NCBI GenBank assembly: GCA_026702845.1 | Contig: JADCLS010000022.1 | Location: forward strand, 1-64,000 | Direction of reading: 5' to 3' | From: Candidatus Heimdallarchaeota archaeon | GTDB taxonomy: Archaea > Asgardarchaeota > Heimdallarchaeia > Heimdallarchaeales > Kariarchaeaceae | DNA: 64,000 bases | Shown here: positions 19,798-29,037 of the stretch, piece by piece | Layout: the number at the start of each line of letters is the position of its first letter | Numbering within the stretch: the first letter of the stretch is position 1 | Position numbers and translations under genes: made by a program | Notes under the pieces: model-generated | What the model saw: the letters and a program-made list of their open reading frames with translations, nothing else | Database searches by the model: none | Told to the model about the DNA's origin: nothing

Positions 19798-19912
19798 TAG
19801 ATTTCACGTAAGAAAAGAGAATTGGTATAAATTCTTGATAATTGTACGACTTTGAATTACATCTATTTCTATATACTCTTTATGATTTTGAAATGTCAAT
19901 TATATATGAATC

Positions 19913-19923
19913 TTTATAAAAAG
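19913..19923 (+). promoter_or_regulatory. TATA-like box of the dxs operon
   Basis: TTTATAAAAAG is centred about 28 bp before the ATG at 19947. A second ATG at 19941 is followed at once by TAG, so the gene start is 19947. The spacing implies a leaderless transcript for the first gene of the operon. Confidence 0.5.
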
Positions 19924-19946
19924 CAATTAATAAAAATCATATGTAG

Positions 19947-21764
19947 ATGTCAGTTCTAAATAAAGTGAATTTTCCAAAAGATATCAAAAATTTATCAATT
20001 GATGAATTAAATTTACTATCCTCGGATATTCGTAAAATGTTAATCGATGTAGTCTCAAAAAATGGTGGGCACATAGGTCCAAATCTGGGCGTCGTTGAAT
20101 TAACTCTAGCAATTCATTATGTGTTCAATACTCCATTTGATACTCTGATTTGGGATGTTGGCCATCAAGTATATACTCACAAAATAATTACTGGAAGGAA
20201 AGAGGAATTTGATTCAATTAGATTATTTGGAGGGCTTAGTGGATTCCCAAAAAGGTCTGAAAGTGAGTATGACACCTTTAATACCGGTCATGCAGGTACC
20301 TCAATCTCTCAAGCAGTTGGTTGTTCTATTGCCAATAATCTAGAAACAGAGAAACGACAGATAATTGCAGTAATAGGAGATGGGAGTTTAACTGAAGGTA
20401 TGGCTCTTGAAGGGCTAAATTCAATCAGTGAAATTGATACTGATATGATAATTATTATTAATGATAACAAATATTCTATTGTTGAAAATATCGGTGCAAT
20501 TGAGAGAAATCTAGAGAAGCTGAGGAATCATACTCAAGATATTACAACAATTAGATTGAAAGAGAATTCCACTACCTTTGATGAGATTATCAAGGGAAAT
20601 ATTTTTGAGAATTTTGGAATACAATATTTTGGGCCTGTTGATGGTCATAATATTGAAGAACTAATCAAAAAATTGGAGAAATTGAAAAACCTCAAGGGTC
20701 CAAAAGTATTACATGTTGAAACCATTAAGGGTAAAGGATTAAATCAAGCTTTGGCCAATCCACCAAAATATCACGGTTTAGGATCATTCATAGTTGGAGA
20801 CGCAGTGAATGAAACGCAATCTATTCCTAAACCAAAAACATATTCTCAAATTTGGGGTGAAATTATTGAAAAATTAATGAGAGAAAATGATAAAACTGTC
20901 ATTTTATCTCCAGCAACTCCAGTTGGTACAGCTATTGATAAGATCGCAAAAATATTTCCAGAGAGATATTTTGATTTGGGAATATCAGAACAATCTGTAG
21001 TAGGCACAGCTTCTGGTTTATCATTTAATTCATATTTTCCAATAATTTCAATATATTCATCTTTTCTACAAAGAGCTTATGATCAGGTTATACATGATCT
21101 ATGTATACCGTCCTTTCCAGCTTTAATAGCTATTGATAGAGGAGGCTTGGTTCAAGATGGTGAGACACATCATGGGGTTTTTGATATCTCATTTCTGAGG
21201 CCAATTCCTAATATCATTATAGCTTCACCAAAAGATGATATCGAACTAGAACAAATGACACAATTTGCCCTCAATCAAAAGAAACCAGTAGCGATTAGAA
21301 TTCCAAGAGATACTGTCAGTAAAACCTATCCTAAAACACCAATTGTACTAGGGAAATCTGAATTAATTAAAAATGGTAATGATTTAGCAATTTTGACTTT
21401 TGGACCGATAATTGATTTGGCTGAAGAAGTAATTTCTTTATTGGAAAAGGAAAATCTGCAGGTTAGATTATATAATATGAGATTCGTGAAACCCATTGAC
21501 AAAGAGGCCATATTGAATACAGCAAAGGAATGTAAACTAATTGTAACTTTAGAAGAGAATTCAATTATCGGAGGGTTAGGAAGTGCAGTGACTGAAATTG
21601 TTGCAGGATCCAACTTGAATACAAGAGTACTTAAATTGGCAATTCCAGATCAATTCATACCTCATGGAGATAGAAAGAATCTCTTTTCTTTAATCAAATT
21701 TGAGCCTAAAAAAATATATGATAAAATAATGAGCCTTCTTGAACTTGAACCAATCAATCTATAG
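19947..21764 (+). CDS. dxs: 1-deoxy-D-xylulose-5-phosphate synthase
   Basis: 605 aa; condenses pyruvate and glyceraldehyde 3-phosphate to DXP with thiamine diphosphate. Residues matching known DXS catalytic positions are all present: GGH (H42), VGHQ (H73), TPP motif GDGSLTE (144-150), H276, catalytic Glu in GISEQ (E348), IDRGG (R398), DGETHHG (D404, H408) and RIPRD. These Arg/Asp/His residues separate DXS from transketolase. Archaea make isoprenoids from mevalonate and usually lack DXS. No IspC, E, F, G or H gene is in the window. The next two genes (IspD/TarI-SDR fusion and an epimerase) suggest DXP feeds a CDP-activated pentitol; a supply for thiamine or PLP is the alternative. Confidence 0.92.
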   Translation: MSVLNKVNFPKDIKNLSIDELNLLSSDIRKMLIDVVSKNGGHIGPNLGVVELTLAIHYVFNTPFDTLIWDVGHQVYTHKIITGRKEEFDSIRLFGGLSGFPKRSESEYDTFNTGHAGTSISQAVGCSIANNLETEKRQIIAVIGDGSLTEGMALEGLNSISEIDTDMIIIINDNKYSIVENIGAIERNLEKLRNHTQDITTIRLKENSTTFDEIIKGNIFENFGIQYFGPVDGHNIEELIKKLEKLKNLKGPKVLHVETIKGKGLNQALANPPKYHGLGSFIVGDAVNETQSIPKPKTYSQIWGEIIEKLMRENDKTVILSPATPVGTAIDKIAKIFPERYFDLGISEQSVVGTASGLSFNSYFPIISIYSSFLQRAYDQVIHDLCIPSFPALIAIDRGGLVQDGETHHGVFDISFLRPIPNIIIASPKDDIELEQMTQFALNQKKPVAIRIPRDTVSKTYPKTPIVLGKSELIKNGNDLAILTFGPIIDLAEEVISLLEKENLQVRLYNMRFVKPIDKEAILNTAKECKLIVTLEENSIIGGLGSAVTEIVAGSNLNTRVLKLAIPDQFIPHGDRKNLFSLIKFEPKKIYDKIMSLLELEPINL

Positions 21765-21802
21765 TTATTGACTAATTTTATAAAACCAAATAAAATAATA
21801 AA

Positions 21803-21813
21803 AAATATAAATG
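21803..21813 (+). promoter_or_regulatory. TATA-like box before the cytidylyltransferase-SDR gene
   Basis: AAAATATAAAT lies about 25 bp ahead of the ATG at 21833, so this gene may also have its own leaderless transcript in addition to read-through from dxs 68 bp upstream. Confidence 0.4.
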
Positions 21814-21832
21814 CACGTTTAGTTATAAAATT

Positions 21833-23176
21833 ATGAAAACAACTTTTATAATACTTGCTGGTGGAATTGGTGAAAGGTTAGGCTTTGATATCCCAAAACA
21901 ATTCGTACCACTCAATGGGAAACCTATTATTGAGTGGACATATCTCTCCATAAAATCTCATCCTAAAGTAAATGAAATCGTAATTGTTACTCATGAATCA
22001 TGGATTGATCAAGTGAAAAAAATTGCACCTAATGCCATTATTACAACAGGAGGACTAACTAGACAACAATCTTCATACAAAGGGCTATTAGCATGTCCAA
22101 AAGATACTGATTATGTATTAATTCATGATTCAGTTAGACCCTTACTTTCTCACAAGGTAATTGATCGGTGTTTAGATAAACTGGAAAAGGGATCTAATGC
22201 AGTTTTGACAGTCATCCCATCAGCAGATACCCTAGTGGAGATTGAAAATGATAAAGTTGTTAACATTCCTCAGAGGTCTAGAATTTTCAGAGCTCAAACT
22301 CCTCAAGGATTTATATATCAAACAATACTAAAAGCACATGAAACTACCAAAATGACGAATTCAACAGATGATGGAAGATTGATGATGGAATCAGGGTATG
22401 ATCTAGATATTGTTAAAGGAGATCCAATTAATCTGAAGGTCACTCAAATCGAGGATCTTCATACAGCAGAGAGATTATTTCAATCAGTCAGTAAAAAAAC
22501 CGAACAAGAAATAGATATTAAGGGTAAAAAAATTGTTATCTTTGGAGGAACAAGTGGTATTGGGAAAGAAACAGCCATATATTTACAATCTCTCGGTGCT
22601 GAGGTTACGATCCTAGGTAGAAAGGATGTTGATGTTCGTAATTCTCAAGAAATAGAGAGATATTTTGAGAAAAGTCCTGAATTTGATGTAATTATAGTGA
22701 GTACCGGGATCTTACATCCAGAAAAGATTTCAAATTTGAGTGATGATTTAATTGAAAATACTTATAGAACGAATTTATTCGGTCCAATAAACATTTGCAA
22801 GTTTGGTATCAGGAAATTGAGACCAGGATCCCATATAGTTCTAATAGGTTCAAGTTCAGCTTATAGAGGTAGAGCAGGGTATTCAATCTACTCCTCGTCA
22901 AAATCTGCATTAACTAATTTCATCCAGGCAGCATCAGCTGAATTTTCTGAATTTGGAATCCAAATCAATATGGTTTCTCCCCCTAGAACTAGAACAAGAA
23001 TGTATACTGATCTTCACCCGAATGCGGATCCTGGTGCTTTATATGATCCTAAGAAGGTTGCAAAGGTAGTTGGATTATATTGTGTGGGGTCAGAGAGTGG
23101 ACACATTGTTGACCTGAAATTACAAACTATTACTCACACAGATCCAACAGAAAAAGCATACGGGGGTGATCAGTAG
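21833..23176 (+). CDS. Fused IspD/TarI-like cytidylyltransferase and SDR reductase
   Basis: 447 aa with two domains. Residues 1-220 are an IspD/TarI-type CTP transferase: ILAGGIGERLGFDIPKQF (7-24), GGLTR (73-77), IHDSVRP (97-103), AQTPQGF (154-160), NLKVTQIEDL (200-209). Residues 228-447 are a short-chain dehydrogenase: GGTSGIG (238-244), Asn314, Ser340/341 and YSSSK (Tyr353, Lys357). The same order is found in bacterial Bcs1 and, as separate proteins, in TarI/TarJ, which make CDP-ribitol from ribulose 5-phosphate. Predicted product here: CDP-pentitol, or a CDP-1-deoxypentitol if the substrate is DXP-derived. The NNAG motif reads VSTG, a mild departure. The stop overlaps the next gene's GTG. 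Confidence 0.85.
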   Translation: MKTTFIILAGGIGERLGFDIPKQFVPLNGKPIIEWTYLSIKSHPKVNEIVIVTHESWIDQVKKIAPNAIITTGGLTRQQSSYKGLLACPKDTDYVLIHDSVRPLLSHKVIDRCLDKLEKGSNAVLTVIPSADTLVEIENDKVVNIPQRSRIFRAQTPQGFIYQTILKAHETTKMTNSTDDGRLMMESGYDLDIVKGDPINLKVTQIEDLHTAERLFQSVSKKTEQEIDIKGKKIVIFGGTSGIGKETAIYLQSLGAEVTILGRKDVDVRNSQEIERYFEKSPEFDVIIVSTGILHPEKISNLSDDLIENTYRTNLFGPINICKFGIRKLRPGSHIVLIGSSSAYRGRAGYSIYSSSKSALTNFIQAASAEFSEFGIQINMVSPPRTRTRMYTDLHPNADPGALYDPKKVAKVVGLYCVGSESGHIVDLKLQTITHTDPTEKAYGGDQ

Positions 23177-23822
23177 TTTGAATATATCTGGTTCTCTACT
23201 AGCTGCAAACTTCTCAAATTTAGCTGATGAATTAAAATTTTATGATCAAATTGTTGATTCATATCATATCGATGTAATGGATGGTAATTTTGTGAACAAT
23301 ATTGCTTTTGGTCCTGCATTAGTTCAACAAATACACGATTTGACATACAAAGATATGAAAATTCATTTCTATATGAATAATTTTCATGACATATTCCCCC
23401 ATTACTTACCAAGCAGACCCAAAACCATATTTCCACACATTGAATCAGATTTCAATTTTGATAGATTAATAGAAATAAAAGAAAAATACAAAATTAATAT
23501 TGGATTTGCAATTTCACCTCAAACGAATTTAGATCTTTTGAATAGCTATTTAGAAGATATTAACGAAATTTTGATACTAGCGGTAAATCCTGGATTTGGT
23601 GGTCAAAAATTTCTACCCACAACATTTGATAGAATAAAAAAACTGATGGATATAAGAGATCAAAATACATACAAATTTGAAATCACAATCGATGGTGGGG
23701 TAAATGAATTTAATATACATCAGCTAAATGAGTTTGGAGTACATGAAGTGGTGATCGGTTCAGCATTATTTAATAAATCGAGAAATCAGGATCTATTACT
23801 GGAAATACAGAAATTGAGATAA
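23166..23822 (+). CDS. rpe: Ribulose-phosphate 3-epimerase homologue
   Basis: 218 aa TIM barrel. Metal ligands and catalytic acids of the family are intact: HIDVMDG (His34, Asp36), His67 in KIHFYM, Asp176 in ITIDGG, plus the phosphate-binding NPGFGGQ (141-147) and GSALF. The family interconverts ribulose 5-phosphate and xylulose 5-phosphate. The GTG start at 23166 overlaps the preceding gene's stop by 11 bases, so translation is coupled. Its place behind dxs and the cytidylyltransferase-SDR suggests it epimerises C3 of a keto-pentose phosphate (ordinary, or 1-deoxy) before reduction. The usual HLM motif reads HFYM, a difference that could mark altered substrate. Confidence 0.85.
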   Translation: MISSLNISGSLLAANFSNLADELKFYDQIVDSYHIDVMDGNFVNNIAFGPALVQQIHDLTYKDMKIHFYMNNFHDIFPHYLPSRPKTIFPHIESDFNFDRLIEIKEKYKINIGFAISPQTNLDLLNSYLEDINEILILAVNPGFGGQKFLPTTFDRIKKLMDIRDQNTYKFEITIDGGVNEFNIHQLNEFGVHEVVIGSALFNKSRNQDLLLEIQKLR

Positions 23823-24049
23823 TTTTAAAGTAAAATAAGTGGTTTGTTTGATTTTTGTAATAAACTTCCATCTCTATACAAATCAATTTTCAATTTTTAA
23901 AAATTTTAAACTCTAAAATTATTCTTTGACATACCTATTTATTTGGGATCCGGAATAAAATAATAGTAATTTTTATATCGATTGAAGTACTTGATGTTTT
24001 GAATTATAAGGCAATTTATTTAAGCGAAATTTGTTTCCATACCTTATTA

Positions 24050-24745
24050 ATGAATCAAAAAATAGCCCTAGTGATCCCAACACTAAATGAAGAAGCAACA
24101 ATTAAAGAGCAGATAATGAGGGCCAAGAAGGAAAATGTGAGTATATATGTGATTGACGGTCTTTCAACAGATAATACCGTGATGATCGCGAAAGAAGAAG
24201 GAGTAAACGTATTATTTCAGAAAGGTAGGGGAAAAGGGGATGCAATCCGTTTTTCTATTATGAAATTAGCTGATGAGTATGATTACATTTGTTTCATAGA
24301 TGGAGATCTAACCTACAATATTAATGAAATAGGTGTGTTGATGAATGAATTTAAAGATAACTCAACGGATATTGTCATTGGCAATCGATTAAACAAGAAA
24401 AGGGAGAAGGGATCAATCACTTTTCTAAATACAATGGGTAATTACATTTTTTCAATTCTCGTTACTTTATTATATTGGACTCCCTGGTTAGATACTCAAT
24501 CAGGATATAGAATATTTAATAGACGGTCATCTAAACTGATGAAAGAAACTTTGAAAAGAGATGGATTTGAAATTGAAACTGAAATGATAATAATTGCGTC
24601 TAGACATAACTTAAAATTAAAATCTATTGATATTCAATATTTCTGTAGACCAGACAACTCAATTACCAAATTATATCCATTGAAAACTTGTTTTAGAATT
24701 ATAAGTACAATTTTCTCAATGATTTTTTATAGACCCAAATTTTAA
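24050..24745 (+). CDS. Family 2 glycosyltransferase, DPM1-like
   Basis: 231 aa GT-A enzyme without a membrane anchor except a short hydrophobic stretch near residue 130. Motifs: IALVIPTLNEEATI at the start, YVIDGLSTDNT, and metal-binding FIDGDLT (DxD). The layout resembles dolichyl-phosphate mannose/glucose synthases, which charge polyprenyl phosphate for GT-C enzymes such as those at 10450 and 17572. The frame continues upstream to a TTG at 23999, but the ATG at 24050 directly precedes the conserved IPTLNEE start, so I used it. A TATA-like TTTTTATATC is near 23971. Confidence 0.8.
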   Translation: MNQKIALVIPTLNEEATIKEQIMRAKKENVSIYVIDGLSTDNTVMIAKEEGVNVLFQKGRGKGDAIRFSIMKLADEYDYICFIDGDLTYNINEIGVLMNEFKDNSTDIVIGNRLNKKREKGSITFLNTMGNYIFSILVTLLYWTPWLDTQSGYRIFNRRSSKLMKETLKRDGFEIETEMIIIASRHNLKLKSIDIQYFCRPDNSITKLYPLKTCFRIISTIFSMIFYRPKF

Positions 24746-24845
24746 AACATATCAATATTGCTAGATTGCATCTCACAATGATTACATATTAAGTGTGAAA
24801 AATCTTAAACATTTTGAGTTTATGAAAACCAAAATATCAATATTG

Positions 24846-24853
24846 TATAAATA
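24846..24853 (+). promoter_or_regulatory. TATA-like box upstream of metK
   Basis: TATAAATA lies about 35 bp before the ATG of metK at 24887, giving a predicted start site near 24875 and a short leader. Confidence 0.45.
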
Positions 24854-24886
24854 CTCATTTATTTTAGAAAACACTAGTTCACTTAT

Positions 24887-26017
24887 ATGTCAAATAAATA
24901 CTATCTCGCATCCGAGTCAGTGACTGAGGGTCATCCAGATAAGGTGGCTGATCAGATCTCAGATGCGGTTCTTGATGAGATGCTGAAGAATGATGTAAAT
25001 TCCCGAGTGGCCTGTGAGACCTTTGTTACGACTGGTATGGTGCTGATTGGTGGTGAGATCTCCACTGATTCTTTTGTTGATCTCCAGAAGGTAGTACGGG
25101 ATACAGTAAAAGATATCGGATATACTCATCCCGAGATTGGTTTCTATTACAAAGATATCGCAGTACTCAATGTTATCCATGAACAATCAGTTGATATTGC
25201 TCAGGGTGTGGTCAAGGAGAAACCAGAGGAACAAGGTGCTGGTGATCAGGGATTAATGTTTGGCTATGCTATTAATCATACAGATCAGCTCATGCCACTA
25301 CCTATTGAGCTTGCACATGATCTTACCAGAGGACTGTCAGTATTGAGAAAAAGCAACAAACTGGAGTACCTGCGACCAGATGGCAAATCCCAGGTCGCAA
25401 TCAAGTATGAGAATGGCAAGCCTGTAGAGGCTACCAAAGTAACCATTGCCACACAACACGCAGAAGATGTGGATCAGGCCAAGATTAAGGAGGATCTCGT
25501 ACCTCTATTGATCGAACCTGCGCTAGGTGATTACTTCACCAAGAATACCGAGGTTCTGGTCAATGGAACTGGTAAATTTGTCATTGGAGGTCCTCATGGT
25601 GATGCTGGATTGACTGGAAGAAAAATCATTGTTGATACCTATGGAGGAGCAGGCTATCATGGTGGCGGCGCCTTTTCTGGAAAGGATCCATCAAAAGTGG
25701 ATAGAAGTGCATCCTATGCCATGCGATATGTGGCCAAGAATATTGTTGATCAGGGATGGGCAACAGAGGTAAATGTTCAGGTGGCTTATACTATTGGTGT
25801 GGCAGAGCCTTTCTCCTTTAGTGTTGACACAAAGGGAACAGGAACCATACCAGATGATGAGATCCGTGATAGAGTTCTCAAGGAATTTGATCTGAGACCC
25901 GGGTTACTCATCCAGCACCTTGATTTGAAACGTCCAATCTATAAACAAACTGCTTCCTATGGACACTTTGGTAGAAAGGATATCGATCTACCCTGGGAGA
26001 AGACAGATCTATTTTAA
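24887..26017 (+). CDS. metK: S-adenosylmethionine synthetase, bacterial type
   Basis: 376 aa; makes SAM from methionine and ATP. It is of the bacterial/eukaryotic MetK family, with [14 protein letters not shown] (residues 13-26), GAGDQG (117-122), [13 protein letters not shown] and the P-loop-like [16 protein letters not shown]. Most archaea use the unrelated-looking archaeal MAT family instead. The gene has visibly higher GC and different codon use (more C- and G-ending codons) than the AT-rich glycan genes on both sides, and resembles the composition right of 41 kb. It stands alone with its own promoter and may serve the SAM-dependent methyltransferases of the locus, but a housekeeping role is likely. 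Confidence 0.96.
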   Translation: MSNKYYLASESVTEGHPDKVADQISDAVLDEMLKNDVNSRVACETFVTTGMVLIGGEISTDSFVDLQKVVRDTVKDIGYTHPEIGFYYKDIAVLNVIHEQSVDIAQGVVKEKPEEQGAGDQGLMFGYAINHTDQLMPLPIELAHDLTRGLSVLRKSNKLEYLRPDGKSQVAIKYENGKPVEATKVTIATQHAEDVDQAKIKEDLVPLLIEPALGDYFTKNTEVLVNGTGKFVIGGPHGDAGLTGRKIIVDTYGGAGYHGGGAFSGKDPSKVDRSASYAMRYVAKNIVDQGWATEVNVQVAYTIGVAEPFSFSVDTKGTGTIPDDEIRDRVLKEFDLRPGLLIQHLDLKRPIYKQTASYGHFGRKDIDLPWEKTDLF

Positions 26018-26057
26018 TCACATAATTTCCCTATCGTTCAATCATAATTTGTTATAA

Positions 26058-26996
26058 TTACTGCTTAATACTAAGTTCTTTTTCAAAATCTAATATCGTT
26101 CTAGTAATCCCTTCATCCAATCCTATACTCAAATTCCAACCCAAATTCTGCAATTTTGATACATCCATCACTTTTCTATATGTACCATCTGGTTTCGTAT
26201 CATCAAATATAATCTCACCCTTATATTCTGCAATTTTCATAATTTTTTGAGCCAAGTCAAAAATTGAGATCTCTTTACCTGAACCGATATTAATTATTTC
26301 TGGAGAATTGTAATGTTCCATTAGAAATACACAGGCATCAGCTAGATCATCTACATGCAAGAATTCCCTCAAAGGCTTTCCTGATCCCCATAATATTATA
26401 TTTGGCTCATTTTGTTCTCTAGCTAATACTACCTTTCTAATAAGAGCTGCCATGACATGAGAATTTTCGGGATGGTAATTATCATTTGGTCCATACAAGT
26501 TCGTGGGCATGACTGATATGAAATTATTACCATATTCTTTACGATAAAATTCACACATCTTGATCCCAGCAATTTTTGCTATGGCATATGCTTCATTGGT
26601 TTTTTCAAGCTCTCCTGTCAATAAGGAATTCTCATTAATTGGCAGTTGTGGATTCTTGGGATAGACGCAGGAGCTTCCCAGGAACAGCAATTTTTTCACA
26701 TCGTTTTCATGTGATGCATGAATGATATTATTTTGTATCATCAAATTCTGATAAATAAATTGTGCAGGATATGTATTGTTAGCATGAATCCCACCAACTT
26801 TAGCAGCTGCTAAAAACACGTAATCAGGTTTTTCTACTTGAAAAAACCTATTAACATCATGTTGATTGGTTAAATCTAATTCCTTTCGTGTTTTTAAGAT
26901 TAGATTAGTATACCCATCTCTGGTCAATTTTCTAACAATTGCAGATCCTACCATTCCATTATGTCCTGCGACAAAAATTCTATCATTTTTATTCAT
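26058..26996 (-). CDS. fcl: GDP-L-fucose synthase
   Basis: 312 aa SDR enzyme (GMER) that epimerises and reduces GDP-4-keto-6-deoxymannose to GDP-L-fucose with NADPH. Motifs: GHNGMVGSA (about 11-19), [12 protein letters not shown] (typical of fucose synthases), [11 protein letters not shown] with catalytic Ser, and YAIAKIAG (Tyr/Lys). The [10 protein letters not shown] segment is also family-specific. It follows gmd with only one base between stop and start, so they form one operon. Confidence 0.95.
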   Translation of the reverse strand: MNKNDRIFVAGHNGMVGSAIVRKLTRDGYTNLILKTRKELDLTNQHDVNRFFQVEKPDYVFLAAAKVGGIHANNTYPAQFIYQNLMIQNNIIHASHENDVKKLLFLGSSCVYPKNPQLPINENSLLTGELEKTNEAYAIAKIAGIKMCEFYRKEYGNNFISVMPTNLYGPNDNYHPENSHVMAALIRKVVLAREQNEPNIILWGSGKPLREFLHVDDLADACVFLMEHYNSPEIINIGSGKEISIFDLAQKIMKIAEYKGEIIFDDTKPDGTYRKVMDVSKLQNLGWNLSIGLDEGITRTILDFEKELSIKQ

Positions 26997-26997
26997 T

Positions 26998-28062
26998 TTA
27001 ACCCACCGTAAACTTGTTTTTAGTCCAAGAATAATCGCTTGTTTTTAGAAATTCAATTCCTTCACCAATAGGTGTGAGTTTCATCGCCCTCATGTCAGAG
27101 TCAATCATTATTCTAGCTAACATATCAACATCGATTTTTGCCTTCCAATTCAGTAATTTCTCAGCTTTAGAACTATCACCAAGTAAATGATCAACTTCAG
27201 CAGGTCTGAAATATTTAGGATCTATTTTTACGTAATCCTTCCAATTTAAACCAACATATGAAAAACATTGTTCTAGAAACTCTCTCACAGATCTACTTTT
27301 TCCTGTACTCAATACAAAATCATCCGGATTACTATGACTGATTATTTTATACATGCCATCGACGTATTCAGGTGCATATCCCCAGTCTCTTTTAGCTTCA
27401 ATATTGCCAAGATAAAGATACTTTTGTTTTCCAGCAAGAATTGATGCGACAGCTCTAGTAATTTTTCTTGTTACAAATATTTCTCCTCTTCTTGGTGATT
27501 CATGATTGAATAATATACCATTAGATGCAAACATACCATAAGATTCTCTGTAATTGATGGCCATCCAATACGAATAAAGTTTTGCTACTGCATAAGGAGA
27601 CCTAGGATGCATCGGGGTCTCTTCATTCTGAGGAGGAGGCGTAGAACCATATAATTCGGAAGATGATGCTTGATAAAATTTCGAATCTAGCTCATTTTGT
27701 CTTATTGCTTCCAGTATTGCGGTAGTTCCTATTCCTGTTGCTAATCCAGTATACTCTGGTAAGTCGAAGCTTACTCGAACATGAGATTGGGCTGCTAAAT
27801 GATATACTTCATCTGGTTGAACTCTCGTGATTATACTATTAATTCTTCCAAAATCTGTTACATCTCCATAATGTAAATATAATTTCTTATTTTCTTCTTG
27901 AGGTGATTGATATAAGTGATCTATTCGTTGTGTATTAAATGTACTGGCTTTCCTAATAATTCCATGAACATTATAGCCCCTATTTAGTAATAATTCAGCT
28001 AAATAAGATCCATCCTGTCCAGTAATACCAGTAATTAGCGCAGTCTTATCCTGATTGCTCAT
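26998..28062 (-). CDS. gmd: GDP-mannose 4,6-dehydratase
   Basis: 354 aa; converts GDP-mannose to GDP-4-keto-6-deoxymannose. Rossmann motif [15 protein letters not shown] (residues 13-27), AAQSHV, SSSELYG with the active-site Ser, and YAVAKLY (Tyr/Lys). NHESPRRGE and FVTRKI are strongly conserved in GMD. It is the first gene of the gmd-fcl operon; rmlA lies 73 bp upstream on the same strand. It needs GDP-mannose, which the nucleotidyltransferase at 1450 might supply. Confidence 0.96.
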   Translation of the reverse strand: MSNQDKTALITGITGQDGSYLAELLLNRGYNVHGIIRKASTFNTQRIDHLYQSPQEENKKLYLHYGDVTDFGRINSIITRVQPDEVYHLAAQSHVRVSFDLPEYTGLATGIGTTAILEAIRQNELDSKFYQASSSELYGSTPPPQNEETPMHPRSPYAVAKLYSYWMAINYRESYGMFASNGILFNHESPRRGEIFVTRKITRAVASILAGKQKYLYLGNIEAKRDWGYAPEYVDGMYKIISHSNPDDFVLSTGKSRSVREFLEQCFSYVGLNWKDYVKIDPKYFRPAEVDHLLGDSSKAEKLLNWKAKIDVDMLARIMIDSDMRAMKLTPIGEGIEFLKTSDYSWTKNKFTVG

Positions 28063-28135
28063 TAATTTATTTCAAATTTGCTTAATAAAAAATTTATTTT
28101 TAGAAACTAAGGAATATTCACTGCAAAAAATATGA

Positions 28136-28873
28136 TTATTCTAATTTTGAATTCTCTTTCATATAATTGGCTGAATCTAATAAACTATCAAATGTACCTG
28201 CATCTAACCACCAATCATCAAGTATCTCATATCCAACTTTATAATTTTGATTTATCATATTCTGAATACCATCAGTAATTTCCAATTCATTTCTAGCAGA
28301 TATCTCGGTTTTTCTCAATATATCGAAAATCTTTGGTGAGAATAGATATATTCCAGTTACAGCAAGATTAGATTTGGGAGTGGTGGGCTTCTCCTCTACA
28401 TTAACAACCTTTCCTTCTTTTATTTCTGCAACCCCAAAATCAAAGGGACGATCAACGGGCTTTATGGCAAGACAACAATCTAGATTTTCTTTTTCAGCCT
28501 TTTCTAATAGCTTTTTTAAGGAAAATAATGTGATATTATCTCCTAACATCATCAGAAACTTACTATTTTTCAAAAACCTCTCCGCACATAATAATCCATC
28601 TCCCAATCCCCTTGGATCACCCTGATTAACAAATTCAATCATGAGATCATTAAAATACTGATCTCGAATTAATATTACCATTTCCCGGACCTGATCTGTC
28701 TTTGCACCACCTAATACCACAATTGCTGATCTTATTCCTGCATTATAGATAGACTGAAGTGGATAGAAAATCATCGGTCTATTGTAAATGGGCAATATAT
28801 GTTTATTCCAAATTTGCGTTAATGGAAGGAGTCTGGTTCCTAGGCCACCTGCGAGTATTACCGCACGATACAT
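28136..28873 (-). CDS. rmlA: Glucose-1-phosphate thymidylyltransferase
   Basis: 245 aa; makes dTDP-glucose from dTTP and glucose 1-phosphate. Motifs: YRAVILAGGLGTRLLPLT at the start, KHILPIYNRPMIFYPL, LMMLGDN, EEKPTTPKSN with the family lysine, and WWLDAGTFDSLLDA-like end WWLDAGTFDSLLD. The frame opens eight codons earlier (28897), but the ATG at 28873 fits the family's start. The usual SKQLLP reads NKHILP. With rmlB (34127), the FdtA-like ketoisomerase (30018) and the aminotransferase (30380), it builds a dTDP-3-amino sugar. Confidence 0.92.
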   Translation of the reverse strand: MYRAVILAGGLGTRLLPLTQIWNKHILPIYNRPMIFYPLQSIYNAGIRSAIVVLGGAKTDQVREMVILIRDQYFNDLMIEFVNQGDPRGLGDGLLCAERFLKNSKFLMMLGDNITLFSLKKLLEKAEKENLDCCLAIKPVDRPFDFGVAEIKEGKVVNVEEKPTTPKSNLAVTGIYLFSPKIFDILRKTEISARNELEITDGIQNMINQNYKVGYEILDDWWLDAGTFDSLLDSANYMKENSKLE

Positions 28874-29037
28874 ATAATCCCAATTGAAATTGAACATTTA
28901 AAATAATTCACTAGATAGCTAAATTAATGTCAATATGAATAAAAATTACCCAAATATCGTATAGATCTAATTCCTATCGAGCTTTGATTAGAATGTACAC
29001 AAATAATTTTTCCTCTTCAAATAATTTCATGGAAAAT

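Noticed and set aside
19947..23176. A complete MEP isoprenoid pathway
   Set aside because: Only DXS and an IspD-like domain exist here; the IspD-like domain is fused to an SDR in TarI/Bcs1 style and IspC, E, F, G and H are missing.
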